Origin: Rhodanobacter sp. ANJX3
Lineage (GTDB): Bacteria > Pseudomonadota > Gammaproteobacteria > Xanthomonadales > Rhodanobacteraceae
Reading direction: 5' to 3'
Assembly: GCF_014200755.1 (NCBI RefSeq)
Contig: NZ_JACHCM010000007.1
Location: 1-64,000 of the forward strand
DNA length: 64,000 nucleotides
The notes beneath the pieces were generated by a model that had not been told where the DNA came from, searched no databases, and saw only the letters and a program-made list of their open reading frames with translations. Of the stretch, positions 28,503 to 36,728 are shown in pieces (the stretch's first letter is position 1; the number at the start of each line of letters is the position of its first letter). The position numbers and the translations under genes are program-made.

Positions 28503-29417
28503 ATGAATAAATCGTTCGAGCTGACGCCGACCAGGTTGCGCGAGCTGCGTAGCTTTGCCATCGCGGCAAGGCGACTCAATTTTTCGCAGGCGGCGCGCGA
28601 GGTCGCCTGCACGCCCTCCGTGCTGAGCCGGCGCATCGCGTCGCTGGAACAGGGTGTGGGTGGCAAGCTGTTCCTCCGTACGACGCGGCGCATGACGCTG
28701 ACCCCGCGAGGCGCGCAGTTGCTGGCACATTGCGAGCGGCTGGAAGTGGTGATGACAGAACTGGCCGCAGACCTTCGTCCACGTGGTGGTGAGCCTTCCG
28801 GACGACTTTGCCTGCATCTGCCGAGCGCTTTCGGACGTCATTGCATAGCGCCTTTACTGGCAACCTTCATGAAAAGGCACCCGCAAATTCGTGTGGAGGC
28901 GGTTTATGACGATGTCTATATTGATCTGGTCGCAGCGAAAATCGACCTTGCCGTGCGTGTTGGCCGGTTGGCGGATACGCAGCTGGTGGCGCGCCGGCTA
29001 GGCACGATGCGCCGCTATCTGTGCGCCTCGCCAGCGTACATGGGGACGGCTCCGTCGCTTACCGATCCTGCTGGCTTAAAGACACATCGCTGTATCGCCT
29101 TCAGCGGCTTGCGTACCGGCACATTGTGGCAATTCAGTCAGCAGCGCAGACGCAGTTCGGTACGTATCGATCCAGTACTGACCTGCAACGACGCCCAGGC
29201 CACACGCGATGCGATAGTGGCAGGTGTCGGAATCGGGATACTAGGCGACTACATGGGCGACTCTCTGGTGGCGAGCGGCCGGCTAGTCGAAGTGTTGCCG
29301 CAGTGGCAGCTCGCAAGCTCGCCGATCCAATTGTTGTGGCTTCCAGGCGCTGATAGTGCGCCCGCCTTGCGGCGGCTGATCGATTATCTGGTGGAGACGT
29401 TGCGACCGGTTGATTAA
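28503..29417 (+). CDS. LysR-family transcriptional regulator
   Basis: 304 residues from ATG 28503. The winged helix-turn-helix covers about 1-62 (FAIAARRLNFSQAAREV, then SVLSRRIASLEQGVGGKLF and RTTRRMTLTPRG). The effector domain (about 92-300) carries the DLAVRVGRL and GVGIGILGDYM segments of the CrgA/AphB-like branch. It is read divergently from the MDR dehydrogenase and most likely controls it; the shared 92-nt region would hold the site. The inducer is unknown. Confidence 0.88.
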   Translation: MNKSFELTPTRLRELRSFAIAARRLNFSQAAREVACTPSVLSRRIASLEQGVGGKLFLRTTRRMTLTPRGAQLLAHCERLEVVMTELAADLRPRGGEPSGRLCLHLPSAFGRHCIAPLLATFMKRHPQIRVEAVYDDVYIDLVAAKIDLAVRVGRLADTQLVARRLGTMRRYLCASPAYMGTAPSLTDPAGLKTHRCIAFSGLRTGTLWQFSQQRRRSSVRIDPVLTCNDAQATRDAIVAGVGIGILGDYMGDSLVASGRLVEVLPQWQLASSPIQLLWLPGADSAPALRRLIDYLVETLRPVD

Positions 29418-29520
29418 GATCGTTCGAGACACAGCGTCCTGCGCCGTGCGCGCTGACGGCCGCGGGCGAATCCAGAGATGGTGTTAAACTTTTCGAACCG
29501 GCTTGCCGGCAAACACCATA

Positions 29521-29722
29521 GCGTCTTCAGGGCGGGGTGAAATTCCCCACCGGCGGTAGGTTGAAGGGCGGCCTTTACTTAAGGCACTCCGACAGCGAGC
29601 CCGCGAGCGCCTCGACCAGCTCCGTAAGGAACGACATCGAGGGTCAGCAGATCCGGTCAGACTCCGGAGCCGACGGTTGGCAACTGGCGACAGTTTCCAG
29701 AGAGTCCGGATAAAAGAAGACG
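29521..29722 (+). ncRNA. FMN riboswitch (RFN element)
   Basis: All signature blocks of the FMN aptamer are present in order: TCTTCAGGGCGGGGTGAAA near the start, then CCCCACCGGCGGTA, AGCAGATCCGGT, CTCCGGAGCCGACGGT and AGTCCGGATAAAAGAAGA. The closing stem pairs TCTTC (29524-29528) with GAAGA (29716-29720). The variable arm between 29560 and 29640 is long. It precedes ribE by about 150 nt, so it should shut off ribE-ribB and the genes behind them when FMN is plentiful. Confidence 0.97.
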
Positions 29723-29805
29723 GTCGAACGTGCAGCTTTGCGGCTGCGCGCCGACCTCGTGCCTTGGGGCGTTTCTTCGCATGCGTTCAACGCGGGAAAC
29801 GTTTC

Positions 29806-29874
29806 ATGAAACTGATTGCATCATTTCGATCTGTCGTTGATCCCAGCGTCAGCCTCCTGCGGGAGGTGTGCTGA
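29806..29874 (+). CDS. Possible 22-codon leader peptide between the FMN riboswitch and ribE
   Basis: ATG 29806 follows GGGAAAC and opens a 22-codon frame (MKLIASFRSVVDPSVSLL then five residues) whose TGA overlaps the ribE ATG by one base. Its last codons span the ribE ribosome-binding hairpin, so translating it would open that hairpin. It may be chance; there is no conservation evidence here. Confidence 0.25.
   Translation: MKLIASFRSVVDPSVSLLREVC
29853..29866 (+). promoter_or_regulatory. Hairpin sequestering the ribE ribosome-binding site
   Basis: CCTCC (29853-29857) pairs with GGAGG (29862-29866) across a TGCG loop of the stable UNCG type. The right arm is the ribE ribosome-binding site, seven bases before ATG 29874. 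With the upstream FMN aptamer this is the expected form of a translation-type expression platform. Confidence 0.7.
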
Positions 29875-30515
29875 TGTTTACCGGCATCATTCAAACCGTA
29901 GGCCGCATCGCACGACTCGAGCCGCGCGGCGGCGACGTGCGTTTAGCCATCGATACGGCCGGCCTCGATCTCACCGACGTGCAGCTGGGCGATTCGATCG
30001 CCGTCTCCGGCGTGTGCCTTACGGCGGTAACGCTGGAGGCGCGCGGCTTCAGCGCCGACGTGTCGAACGAGACGCTGTCCCTCACCACGCTGGGCAAGCT
30101 CAAAGCGGGTGACCCGGTGAATCTGGAAAAGGCCCTGCGCCTGGCCGATCGCCTCGGCGGTCATCTGGTGTCCGGGCATGTCGACGGCCTGGGCAAGGTC
30201 GTGTCGGTCACGCCGGACGGCCGTTCGCAGCGCTGGGTTTTCGAGGTGCCGACCACCCTGTCTCGCTATATCGCGGCCAAGGGCTCGGTCTGCATCGATG
30301 GCACCAGCCTGACCGTCAACGAAGTGGCGGGGCAGCGCTTCGGCGTCAACCTGATTCCGCACACGGTAGAAAACACCGCCTTCCACGCGCGCCGACCCGG
30401 CGACGCGGTGAATATCGAGGTGGACGTGATCGCGCGCTACGTCGAGCGGCTGCTCGCCAGCGGCTCGGCGCCGACGCTCGATGAAGCGTTTCTGAAGCAG
30501 CATGGCTTCGCCTGA
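29874..30515 (+). CDS. ribE: Riboflavin synthase, alpha subunit
   Basis: 213 residues with the invariant start MFTGIIQTVG and two homologous beta-barrel lumazine-binding halves (about 1-97 and 98-200; SGVCLTAV in the first, IDGTSLTVNEV in the second). It dismutates two 6,7-dimethyl-8-ribityllumazine molecules into riboflavin. ATG 29874 is preferred to GTG 29868 because of the family N-terminus and the GGGAGG spacing. It is the first gene under the FMN riboswitch. Confidence 0.96.
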   Translation: MFTGIIQTVGRIARLEPRGGDVRLAIDTAGLDLTDVQLGDSIAVSGVCLTAVTLEARGFSADVSNETLSLTTLGKLKAGDPVNLEKALRLADRLGGHLVSGHVDGLGKVVSVTPDGRSQRWVFEVPTTLSRYIAAKGSVCIDGTSLTVNEVAGQRFGVNLIPHTVENTAFHARRPGDAVNIEVDVIARYVERLLASGSAPTLDEAFLKQHGFA

Positions 30516-30530
30516 TTTGGCTTTCTTGCC

Positions 30531-30556
30531 GTCATTCCGGCTTCGGCTGGAATGAC
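30531..30556. repeat. Short GTCATTCC inverted repeat
   Basis: GTCATTCC (30531-30538) and GGAATGAC (30549-30556) with a G/C-rich centre form a stem-loop just after ribE. This GTCATTCC...GGAATGAC motif is a common REP-like sequence in proteobacteria. It may protect the upstream mRNA or weaken read-through to ribB. Confidence 0.65.
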
Positions 30557-30569
30557 GAAGCAAGGATGC

Positions 30570-30590
30570 TTCCCCGTTCCCCGTTCCCCG
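30570..30590. repeat. Three tandem TTCCCCG heptads upstream of ribB
   Basis: The heptanucleotide TTCCCCG occurs three times without interruption (30570-30576, 30577-30583 and 30584-30590), ending 11 nt before the ribB start. It resembles the C-rich arm of the palindromic elements at 40783 and 42342, but no matching G-rich arm is present here. Confidence 0.7.
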
Positions 30591-30601
30591 GAAATCAACC
30601 C

Positions 30602-31693
30602 ATGAGCTTCAACACCATTCCTGAAATTCTCGACGACATCCGCGCCGGCCGCATGGTGGTGATCCTTGACGACGAGGATCGCGAGAACGAGGGCGATCTG
30701 ATCATGGCCGCCGAAAAAGTTCGCGCCGAGGACATCAACTTCATGGTGCGCGAGGCGCGCGGTCTGGTCTGCCTCACCCTGACCGAGCAGCGCACGCGCC
30801 AGCTCGGCCTCAAGCCGATGGTCAGCGACAACACGTCGCAATACCACACCAATTTCACTGTCTCGATCGAGGCAGCCGAAGGCGTGACTACCGGTATTTC
30901 CGCGCACGATCGCGCGCGCACCATCCAGGTGGCGGTAAAGGCAGACGCGAAGCCGCAGGATATCCACCAGCCCGGCCATATTTTCCCGCTGACCGCCCAG
31001 CCCGGCGGCGTGCTGACTCGCGCCGGCCATACCGAGGCAGGCTGCGACCTGGCCGGCCTCGCCGGGCTGGAGCCATCGGCGGTATTGATCGAGGTCCTGC
31101 ATGAGGACGGCTCGATGGCGCGTCGTCCCGAGCTGGAAGTCTTTGCGGCCAAACACGGTTTGAAGATCGGCTCGATCGCCGACTTGATCCGCTATCGCAT
31201 GGAAACGGAAAAGACCGTCGAGCGCGTCTACGAAGAAGACGTGCAGACCGAGTTTGGCCCGTTCCGGCTGATCGCCTATCGCGATGCCATTCGCAAGGGC
31301 CTGCACTATGCGCTGGTGCGCGGCACGGTGGATGACGGCGCGCCGGTGCTGTCGCGCGTGCACATGCGCAATACCTTGTCCGACGTGCTGCATCTGCAGC
31401 GCGATGATCTGGGGCTTACCGTAACCTCGGCCCTGCGCCGCATTGCCGACGAAGATCGCGGCGTGCTGCTGGTGCTGTCCGGCGAAGACACGCCCGAAGC
31501 GTTGCTGGCTCGCCTCAACCGTCAGCCGGCGACGCAGGCGCCGGACGAAGCGCAGCAGCAGGAGTGGCGCCAGCACGGCCTGGGCGCACAGATGCTGGTC
31601 GATCTTGGCGTGCATCGCCTGCGCGTGCTCGGCACGCCGCGTAAGCTGGTGGGTCTGGCAGGCTTCGGGCTGGAGGTGGCGGAGTACGTCTAG
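30602..31693 (+). CDS. ribB: 3,4-dihydroxy-2-butanone 4-phosphate synthase with a degenerate GTP cyclohydrolase II domain
   Basis: 363 residues. The N-terminal synthase domain (about 1-200) has the catalytic DDEDRENEGDL, the GHTEAGCDLA loop and QPGHIFPLTA, so it should be active. The C-terminal half follows the GTP cyclohydrolase II fold, but the zinc-site motif (C-x2-G-D-x-F-x-S-x2-C-D-C) is missing; the corresponding stretch reads SRVHMRNTLSDVLHL. It should therefore lack cyclohydrolase activity, and a separate ribA must exist elsewhere. Such RibB proteins with a dead RibA-like tail are known in proteobacteria. The start at 30602 is preferred over the in-frame 30566. Confidence 0.92.
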   Translation: MSFNTIPEILDDIRAGRMVVILDDEDRENEGDLIMAAEKVRAEDINFMVREARGLVCLTLTEQRTRQLGLKPMVSDNTSQYHTNFTVSIEAAEGVTTGISAHDRARTIQVAVKADAKPQDIHQPGHIFPLTAQPGGVLTRAGHTEAGCDLAGLAGLEPSAVLIEVLHEDGSMARRPELEVFAAKHGLKIGSIADLIRYRMETEKTVERVYEEDVQTEFGPFRLIAYRDAIRKGLHYALVRGTVDDGAPVLSRVHMRNTLSDVLHLQRDDLGLTVTSALRRIADEDRGVLLVLSGEDTPEALLARLNRQPATQAPDEAQQQEWRQHGLGAQMLVDLGVHRLRVLGTPRKLVGLAGFGLEVAEYV

Positions 31694-31793
31694 GCGCCTT
31701 GTCATGGCCGGCGCCCGCTGCCGCCACGTTTTCAACACGCTTCGCGGCTTGCCAGACCGCATAATTTCGCCTTTCTCACAACTGATCGCGACC

Positions 31794-32717
31794 ATGACTG
31801 AAACTTCTGTCCGCCTGATCGCACCCTCCGGTTATCCGCACGACCGCGCGGCCATGGCGCGCGGCGTGGAGCGCCTGCGTGAAGCGGGTTGCGCGGTGAG
31901 CGGGCTGGATGTGCTCGATCGCGTCGAGCTTCGCTATGCCGGCACTGACGCACAGCGCGCAGCCGATATCAACGCGCTCGCCACGATGGAGTCGCTGCCG
32001 GATATCGCGCTGGCCGTGCGGGGTGGCTACGGCGCCACGCGCCTGCTGCCGCATCTGGACTACGGCGCCCTGCGAGAGCGGCTCGCCGGCACTAGCACCG
32101 TGCTGATCGGCCATAGCGACTTCACCGCGATCCAGATGGCGCTGCATGCACAGTGCGGACTGACGACGTTCGGCGGTCCCATGCTCGGGCCGGATTTCGG
32201 CGCCGAGGTCGCCAGCGACTTCACTCTTGAGCATTTCTGGAACACCGTGCGCGCCCCGCAATCCACCGCGACATGGAGCACGAACGATTCCGTCGAACTC
32301 GACGTGGAGGGCCCGCTCTGGGGCGGCAACCTGGCCATGCTGTGCAGCCTGATCGGCACGCCGTATTTTCCGGAGATCGACGGCGGGATTCTCTTTGTGG
32401 AGGACGTCACCGAGCCGCCGTTCCGGATCGAGCGGCTGCTGTATCAGCTGCACCTTTCCGGCGTGCTCGGTCGCCAGCGCGCGCTATTGCTGGGTGACTT
32501 TACTCAGTGCAAGCCCAGTGGTTACGACAACGGGTACAACCTCGACCAGGGCTTCGCGCAGCTGCGCGGCGTGGTCGATATTCCGGTGATCGACGGGCTG
32601 CCGTTCGGCCACGAGCCGAAGAAATTCACCCTGCCGTTCGGCGCGCCGGCCCGGCTGCGGACGGCTGGCGGCCGGGCGCAGCTGGATTTCAGCGGCTATC
32701 CGCATCTGGCGCGCTAG
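31794..32717 (+). CDS. ldcA: LD-carboxypeptidase (muramoyltetrapeptide carboxypeptidase, S66 family)
   Basis: 307 residues. VRLIAPSGYPHD at the N-terminus, RGGYGATRLLPHLD near residue 66, the nucleophile in LIGHSDFTAIQ (about 105), the glutamate in LFVEDVTEPPFR and the histidine in LPFGHEPKKFTLP make up the S66 catalytic set. The enzyme trims the terminal D-alanine from recycled murein tetrapeptides in the cytosol. It lies between ribB and ribH on the same strand with about 100-nt gaps either side. It is an intruder in the riboflavin operon by function and may share its transcript. Confidence 0.9.
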   Translation: MTETSVRLIAPSGYPHDRAAMARGVERLREAGCAVSGLDVLDRVELRYAGTDAQRAADINALATMESLPDIALAVRGGYGATRLLPHLDYGALRERLAGTSTVLIGHSDFTAIQMALHAQCGLTTFGGPMLGPDFGAEVASDFTLEHFWNTVRAPQSTATWSTNDSVELDVEGPLWGGNLAMLCSLIGTPYFPEIDGGILFVEDVTEPPFRIERLLYQLHLSGVLGRQRALLLGDFTQCKPSGYDNGYNLDQGFAQLRGVVDIPVIDGLPFGHEPKKFTLPFGAPARLRTAGGRAQLDFSGYPHLAR

Positions 32718-32816
32718 AGCCCCAATACCAGTCCGGCACCGGCGATCAAGCAGGAGTGCCGGCAAACCCGTAAAATGCGCGGTCAGCCTGGGCTGCGGTC
32801 CACAGAGGAATTAGCA

Positions 32817-33278
32817 ATGAAGATCATCGAAGGCGATTTCGCCACCCCGAAGGGCAAGTTCGCCATTGTCGCCGGCCGTTTCAACGGCTTTGTCGTGGAA
32901 CCCCTGGTGGCCGGCGCGCGCGACGCGCTGGTGCGCCACGGCGTGAAGGACGACGCGATCGAGCTAATTCGCGTGCCGGGCGCCTGGGAAATCGCGCTGG
33001 CCGCACACAAGCTGGCCAACTCCGGCAAGTACGCCGCGGTGATCGCACTGGGTGCGGTGATTCGCGGCAGCACGCCGCATTTCGACTATGTCGCCGGCGA
33101 GTGCGCCAAAGGTCTGGCCCAGTCCGCGTACAGCTCCGGCGTGCCGGTAGCCTTCGGCGTGCTGACTACCGACAGCATCGAACAGGCGATCGAGCGTTCC
33201 GGCACCAAGGCCGGCAACAAGGGTGTCGACGCGGCCATGGCGGCGCTCGAGATGGTCAACCTGTACGGCAAGCTGTGA
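32817..33278 (+). CDS. ribH: 6,7-dimethyl-8-ribityllumazine synthase
   Basis: 153 residues, normal for Rib[44 protein letters not shown] and [20 protein letters not shown] are in the family order. It condenses the RibB and RibD products to lumazine and forms a capsid-like or pentameric assembly. AGAGGAA precedes ATG 32817. The stop overlaps the nusB start by one base (TGATG), a conserved ribH-nusB arrangement. Confidence 0.96.
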   Translation: MKIIEGDFATPKGKFAIVAGRFNGFVVEPLVAGARDALVRHGVKDDAIELIRVPGAWEIALAAHKLANSGKYAAVIALGAVIRGSTPHFDYVAGECAKGLAQSAYSSGVPVAFGVLTTDSIEQAIERSGTKAGNKGVDAAMAALEMVNLYGKL

Positions 33279-33724
33279 TGGCGCAGGGGCCGCAGGGTCT
33301 GGACATGGCCGCGCGCTCGCGCGCCCGCCGCCGTGCGCTGCAGGCGCTGTACGCGTGGCAGCTCAGCGGCAGCCACATGAATGCAGTGATCGACCAGTTC
33401 CGCCACGAGCAAGACATGGAAATCGCCGACCTCGAATACTTCGAGGATCTGCTGCACGGCGTCGAAAAAAACGTCGATGCGCTTGATGAAGCGCTCCGCC
33501 CGCATATCGACCGCGAGGTCGCGCAGATCGACCCGATCGAACGCGCCGCGCTGCGCCTGGCTACCTACGAACTGAAATTTCGCCCCGACGTGCCGTATCG
33601 CGTGGTGATCAACGAGGCGATCGAAGTGACCAAGCGTTTCGGCGCCGATCACGGCCACAGCTACGTCAACGGCGTACTCGACAAGCTGGCCGCCGAGCTA
33701 CGCGCGGTCGAGAAACGCGGCTGA
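33278..33724 (+). CDS. nusB: Transcription antitermination factor NusB
   Basis: 148 residues, all-helical. ARRRALQALYAWQLSG at the N-terminus, IDPIERAALRLATYEL near residue 85 and the C-terminal PYRVVINEAIEVTKRFG with DHGHSYVNGVLDK are diagnostic. It binds boxA RNA with NusE in rRNA antitermination. It is coupled by one-base overlaps both to ribH upstream and to the GNAT gene downstream. Confidence 0.95.
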   Translation: MAQGPQGLDMAARSRARRRALQALYAWQLSGSHMNAVIDQFRHEQDMEIADLEYFEDLLHGVEKNVDALDEALRPHIDREVAQIDPIERAALRLATYELKFRPDVPYRVVINEAIEVTKRFGADHGHSYVNGVLDKLAAELRAVEKRG

Positions 33725-34272
33725 TGTCGGGCGCGGCCAGCGACCTCGCCGTGGCTGTGCCCGTGCTTGAAACCGAGCGCCTGCGCTTGCGTGCGCATCG
33801 CGCCGACGATCACGCCGCGTTGTCCGCCACCTGGGCCGATCCGCTGGTCTATCGTTTTCTCAGCGGCCAGCCGACATCGCCGCCGGATGCCTGGATGCGC
33901 TTGTTGCGCTACGGCGGGCTCTGGTCGATGCTCGGTTACGGCTATTGGGCCGTCGAAGAAAAGGCGAGCGGCCGGCTGATCGGCGACATCGGCTACGCCG
34001 ACTTTCGGCGCGGCATGACGCCTTCGCTCGACGGTATGCCCGAGCTCGGCTGGGTACTGGCGTCGCACGCGCATGGTAAAGGCTACGCCAGCGAGGCGCT
34101 TGCCGCCGTGCAGGCCTGGGGCGACAGCCATTTCGGCACGCACCGCTCGTGCTGCATCATCGATCCGGACAACGTCGCATCGACCCGGCTGGCCGGCAAA
34201 GCCGGTTTCCGCTTCTGGATGGAAGGTCAGGTTCACGGCTCTACCGTGCACGTCTTTACGCGCGACGTGTAA
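33724..34272 (+). CDS. GNAT family N-acetyltransferase (RimJ/RimL-like)
   Basis: 182 residues. LETERLRLRAHRADDH at the start, the acetyl-CoA loop region LGWVLASHAHGKGYASEA (the Q/R-x-x-G-x-G/A type) and DNVASTRLAGKAGF in the last third mark a RimJ/RimL-type GNAT. The acceptor is not known; relatives modify ribosomal proteins, antibiotics or small amines. It starts one base inside the nusB stop and is followed 25 nt later by thiL. Confidence 0.88.
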   Translation: MSGAASDLAVAVPVLETERLRLRAHRADDHAALSATWADPLVYRFLSGQPTSPPDAWMRLLRYGGLWSMLGYGYWAVEEKASGRLIGDIGYADFRRGMTPSLDGMPELGWVLASHAHGKGYASEALAAVQAWGDSHFGTHRSCCIIDPDNVASTRLAGKAGFRFWMEGQVHGSTVHVFTRDV

Positions 34273-34297
34273 ACGCGCGCCAGCCGGGATCGAGGAT

Positions 34298-35266
34298 ATG
34301 GAATTCAGCCTGATCGAACGCATCCGCTCGCTTACCGAACAGTCGCGCGACGACGTCAGGTTAGGCATCGGCGACGACGCTGCCGTGCTCGCCGTGCCGG
34401 CCGGGCAGGAGCTGGCCGTGGCGATCGACACGCTGGTGGAAGGCGTGCATTTTCCCCGCGGCACATCGGCGGTCGACATCGGCTGGAAGGCGCTGGCGGT
34501 CAACCTCTCCGATCTCGCGGCCATGGGCGCCACGCCGGCGTGGGCTCTTCTGGCGCTGACGCTGCCCGAGCCGGATCAAGCCTTCGTCAAAGGGCTTGCC
34601 GAAGGCTTTGCGCAGCTGGCCAAGCCGCACCGGCTGGCGCTGGTCGGCGGCGACACCACGCGCGGTCCGCTGAGTATCAGCGTCGCGGTACACGGTTTTG
34701 TTGCGCCGGGAAAAGCGCTGATGCGTTCCTGCGCCAAGGTGGGTGACGCGGTGCTGGTGACCGGCACGTTGGGCGATGCGGCGGCGGGCCTGCATGCGCT
34801 GGCTCATCCTTTTGCGGTTGAGGAGCAGCGCAGCGACGCGCGCGATCTGCTTGTCGCCCGACTCAATCGACCGACGCCACAGCTGGCGGCCGGCTCGGCG
34901 CTGCGCGATCTGGCGCACGCGTGTATCGATATTTCCGATGGCCTGATCGCCGACCTCGGGCATATCTGCACAGCCAGTGGTGTCGGTGCGGAAATCGATG
35001 CGTCGCTGCTGCCGCTCTCGCCGTCGCTGATGGCGATTTACGACGACGCCAGCGCGCAGCAGTTCGCGCTCACTGGCGGTGACGACTACGAGCTGTGCTT
35101 TACCGTGCCGATGAATCGACTCGCCGATGTGCAGTCAGACCTTTCCCGGCTAGGCTGCGGCGTCACGCGCATCGGCCGCATCGTCGAAGGCCAAGGCGTC
35201 AACGTGCGTGGCGTCGACGGCCATTGGCTGGAAACAGGGCAGGCCGGCTGGGATCATTTCGCATGA
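34298..35266 (+). CDS. thiL: Thiamine-monophosphate kinase
   Basis: 322 residues, normal for ThiL, which phosphorylates thiamine monophosphate to the cofactor TPP. GIGDDAAVLAVP near residue 24, DTLVEGVHFP, NLSDLAAMGATPAWAL, GGDTTRG, DISDGLIADLGH and TGGDDYELCFT are all in family order. GAGG lies just before ATG 34298. The stop overlaps the pgpA start by 4 nt. The nusB-thiL-pgpA order is widely conserved in gammaproteobacteria; here a GNAT gene is inserted. Confidence 0.95.
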   Translation: MEFSLIERIRSLTEQSRDDVRLGIGDDAAVLAVPAGQELAVAIDTLVEGVHFPRGTSAVDIGWKALAVNLSDLAAMGATPAWALLALTLPEPDQAFVKGLAEGFAQLAKPHRLALVGGDTTRGPLSISVAVHGFVAPGKALMRSCAKVGDAVLVTGTLGDAAAGLHALAHPFAVEEQRSDARDLLVARLNRPTPQLAAGSALRDLAHACIDISDGLIADLGHICTASGVGAEIDASLLPLSPSLMAIYDDASAQQFALTGGDDYELCFTVPMNRLADVQSDLSRLGCGVTRIGRIVEGQGVNVRGVDGHWLETGQAGWDHFA

Positions 35267-35787
35267 GCGCCAAGAGAACTCTCAGCGCCGAACAGCGCCG
35301 CGCACTGCTTGTCACGCCCGCAGGCTGGCTGGCCTGCGGCTTCGGTTCGGGGCTTACGCCGGTGGCGCAGGGCACCTTCGGCTCACTCGCCGCGCTGCTG
35401 CCGTGGCTGCTGCTGCGCCAGCTGTCGCTACCGCTTTATGTCCTGATTTTGCTGGTCGGTTTTGCCATCGGCGTCTGGGCTTGCGGTATCGCCGGTCGCG
35501 CCCTCGGCGTGGACGATCACCGCAGCCTGGTCTGGGACGAATTCATCGGCCAGTGGATCGCGCTGATCCCGCTGCTGCTGCCGGAGTTGCTGCCGACGCG
35601 TTTCTCGACGTGGTGGTGGCTGCTCGCCGGCTTCGTGCTGTTTCGCCTGTTCGACGTGTGGAAACCCTGGCCGATCCGCTGGCTGGATCGTCACCTCAAG
35701 GGCGGCATGGGTGTGATGGTGGACGATGTGGTGGCGGGGATTTTCGCGGCGATAATTTTGGCCGCGGGGCTACTTATTCTTCGGTAG
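35263..35787 (+). CDS. pgpA: Phosphatidylglycerophosphatase A
   Basis: 174 residues with about three to four hydrophobic segments. GFGSGLTPVAQGTFGSLAA near residue 26, LVWDEFIGQWIAL near 87 and DVWKPWPIRWLD with GGMGVMVDDVVAG towards the end form the acidic active site. It dephosphorylates phosphatidylglycerophosphate in the inner membrane. It is translationally coupled to thiL (ATGA overlap) and closes this operon; no clear terminator follows. Confidence 0.94.
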   Translation: MSAKRTLSAEQRRALLVTPAGWLACGFGSGLTPVAQGTFGSLAALLPWLLLRQLSLPLYVLILLVGFAIGVWACGIAGRALGVDDHRSLVWDEFIGQWIALIPLLLPELLPTRFSTWWWLLAGFVLFRLFDVWKPWPIRWLDRHLKGGMGVMVDDVVAGIFAAIILAAGLLILR

Positions 35788-35829
35788 TCGGCTAGATCTC
35801 GTTCAACGCCCAACTTATTGGGGTCGGTA

Positions 35830-36714
35830 ATGGCAAGGCGTCGAATGTTCAGGAAATTGGCGCTCGGACTTTTCCTGCTTGCGTGCTTGGCATTCGCGGG
35901 TCTCTGGGTCGCAGGAAGCGTACTGATTCATCCGGCGCGCGAAATCGTTGGCGCGCCGCCATCAGAGTTTCCGGCGAGCACGGTCGTTTTCAAAAGTTCG
36001 TCCGATGCGCTGATTCACGGCTGGTTTCTTCGTGGGAACGGCAGGGGTGCGATACTTTTGCTGCATGGGGTGCGAGCCAATCGTCTTGCGATGCTGAACC
36101 GTGCTAGGTTCCTACATGCGTCCGGGTACTCGGTGCTGTTGATCGACTTTCAAGCCTCGGGCGAGAGCACCGGAGATGCCATCACTTTTGGCCATCTTGA
36201 ATCCAGAGACGCGGCGGCCGCGGTGGATCAGCTTAAAAAGCTGGCGCCGGGCGAGAAGATTGGAGTGCTCGGAACCTCGATGGGAGGTGCGGCAACTCTG
36301 CTTGCCGATCCGCCTCTGAAAGTCGATGCGATCATTTTGGAGCAGGTCTATCCAACTCTTTCTCAAGCCATCGAAGATCGACTGCAAATCCATATGGGTA
36401 TTTTTGGGTCGTGGTTCGGTCCGCTATTGATGAGTACGGTCAAGCCCCACCTTGGTTTTTCACTCGATGAAATGAGGCCTATCGACAAGATAGGGAAAAT
36501 CCATGCGCCCAAACTATTGATTGTCGGAGATGCCGATCGAGACACGAAAATTGGCGAGTCGCTGGCCATGTTTGATGCAGCCTCTGCACCGAAGGAGCTC
36601 TGGATCGTTCATGGCGCAAGACATGTCGACTTTTACCGCTACAGCGGAAACACCTATCAAATCCGAGTTCTGGGTTTCTTCGATAAATGGTTGCGCGGAT
36701 CTTCTTTGCACTGA
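35830..36714 (+). CDS. Membrane-anchored alpha/beta hydrolase
   Basis: 294 residues from ATG 35830. One N-terminal hydrophobic helix (about 8-30, LALGLFLLACLAFAGLW) acts as signal anchor and places the rest in the periplasm. The hydrolase fold shows the oxyanion strand AILLLHGVRANR, nucleophile serine in GVLGTSMGGAA (near residue 155), aspartate in LLIVGDADRDTK and histidine in VHGARHVDFY. This is the family of serine aminopeptidase/esterase-like proteins; the substrate is unknown. Base composition is clearly less GC-rich than pgpA, hinting at later acquisition. It converges on the next gene with 14 nt between them. Confidence 0.82.
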   Translation: MARRRMFRKLALGLFLLACLAFAGLWVAGSVLIHPAREIVGAPPSEFPASTVVFKSSSDALIHGWFLRGNGRGAILLLHGVRANRLAMLNRARFLHASGYSVLLIDFQASGESTGDAITFGHLESRDAAAAVDQLKKLAPGEKIGVLGTSMGGAATLLADPPLKVDAIILEQVYPTLSQAIEDRLQIHMGIFGSWFGPLLMSTVKPHLGFSLDEMRPIDKIGKIHAPKLLIVGDADRDTKIGESLAMFDAASAPKELWIVHGARHVDFYRYSGNTYQIRVLGFFDKWLRGSSLH

Positions 36715-36728
36715 ATTGATTTATCGAC

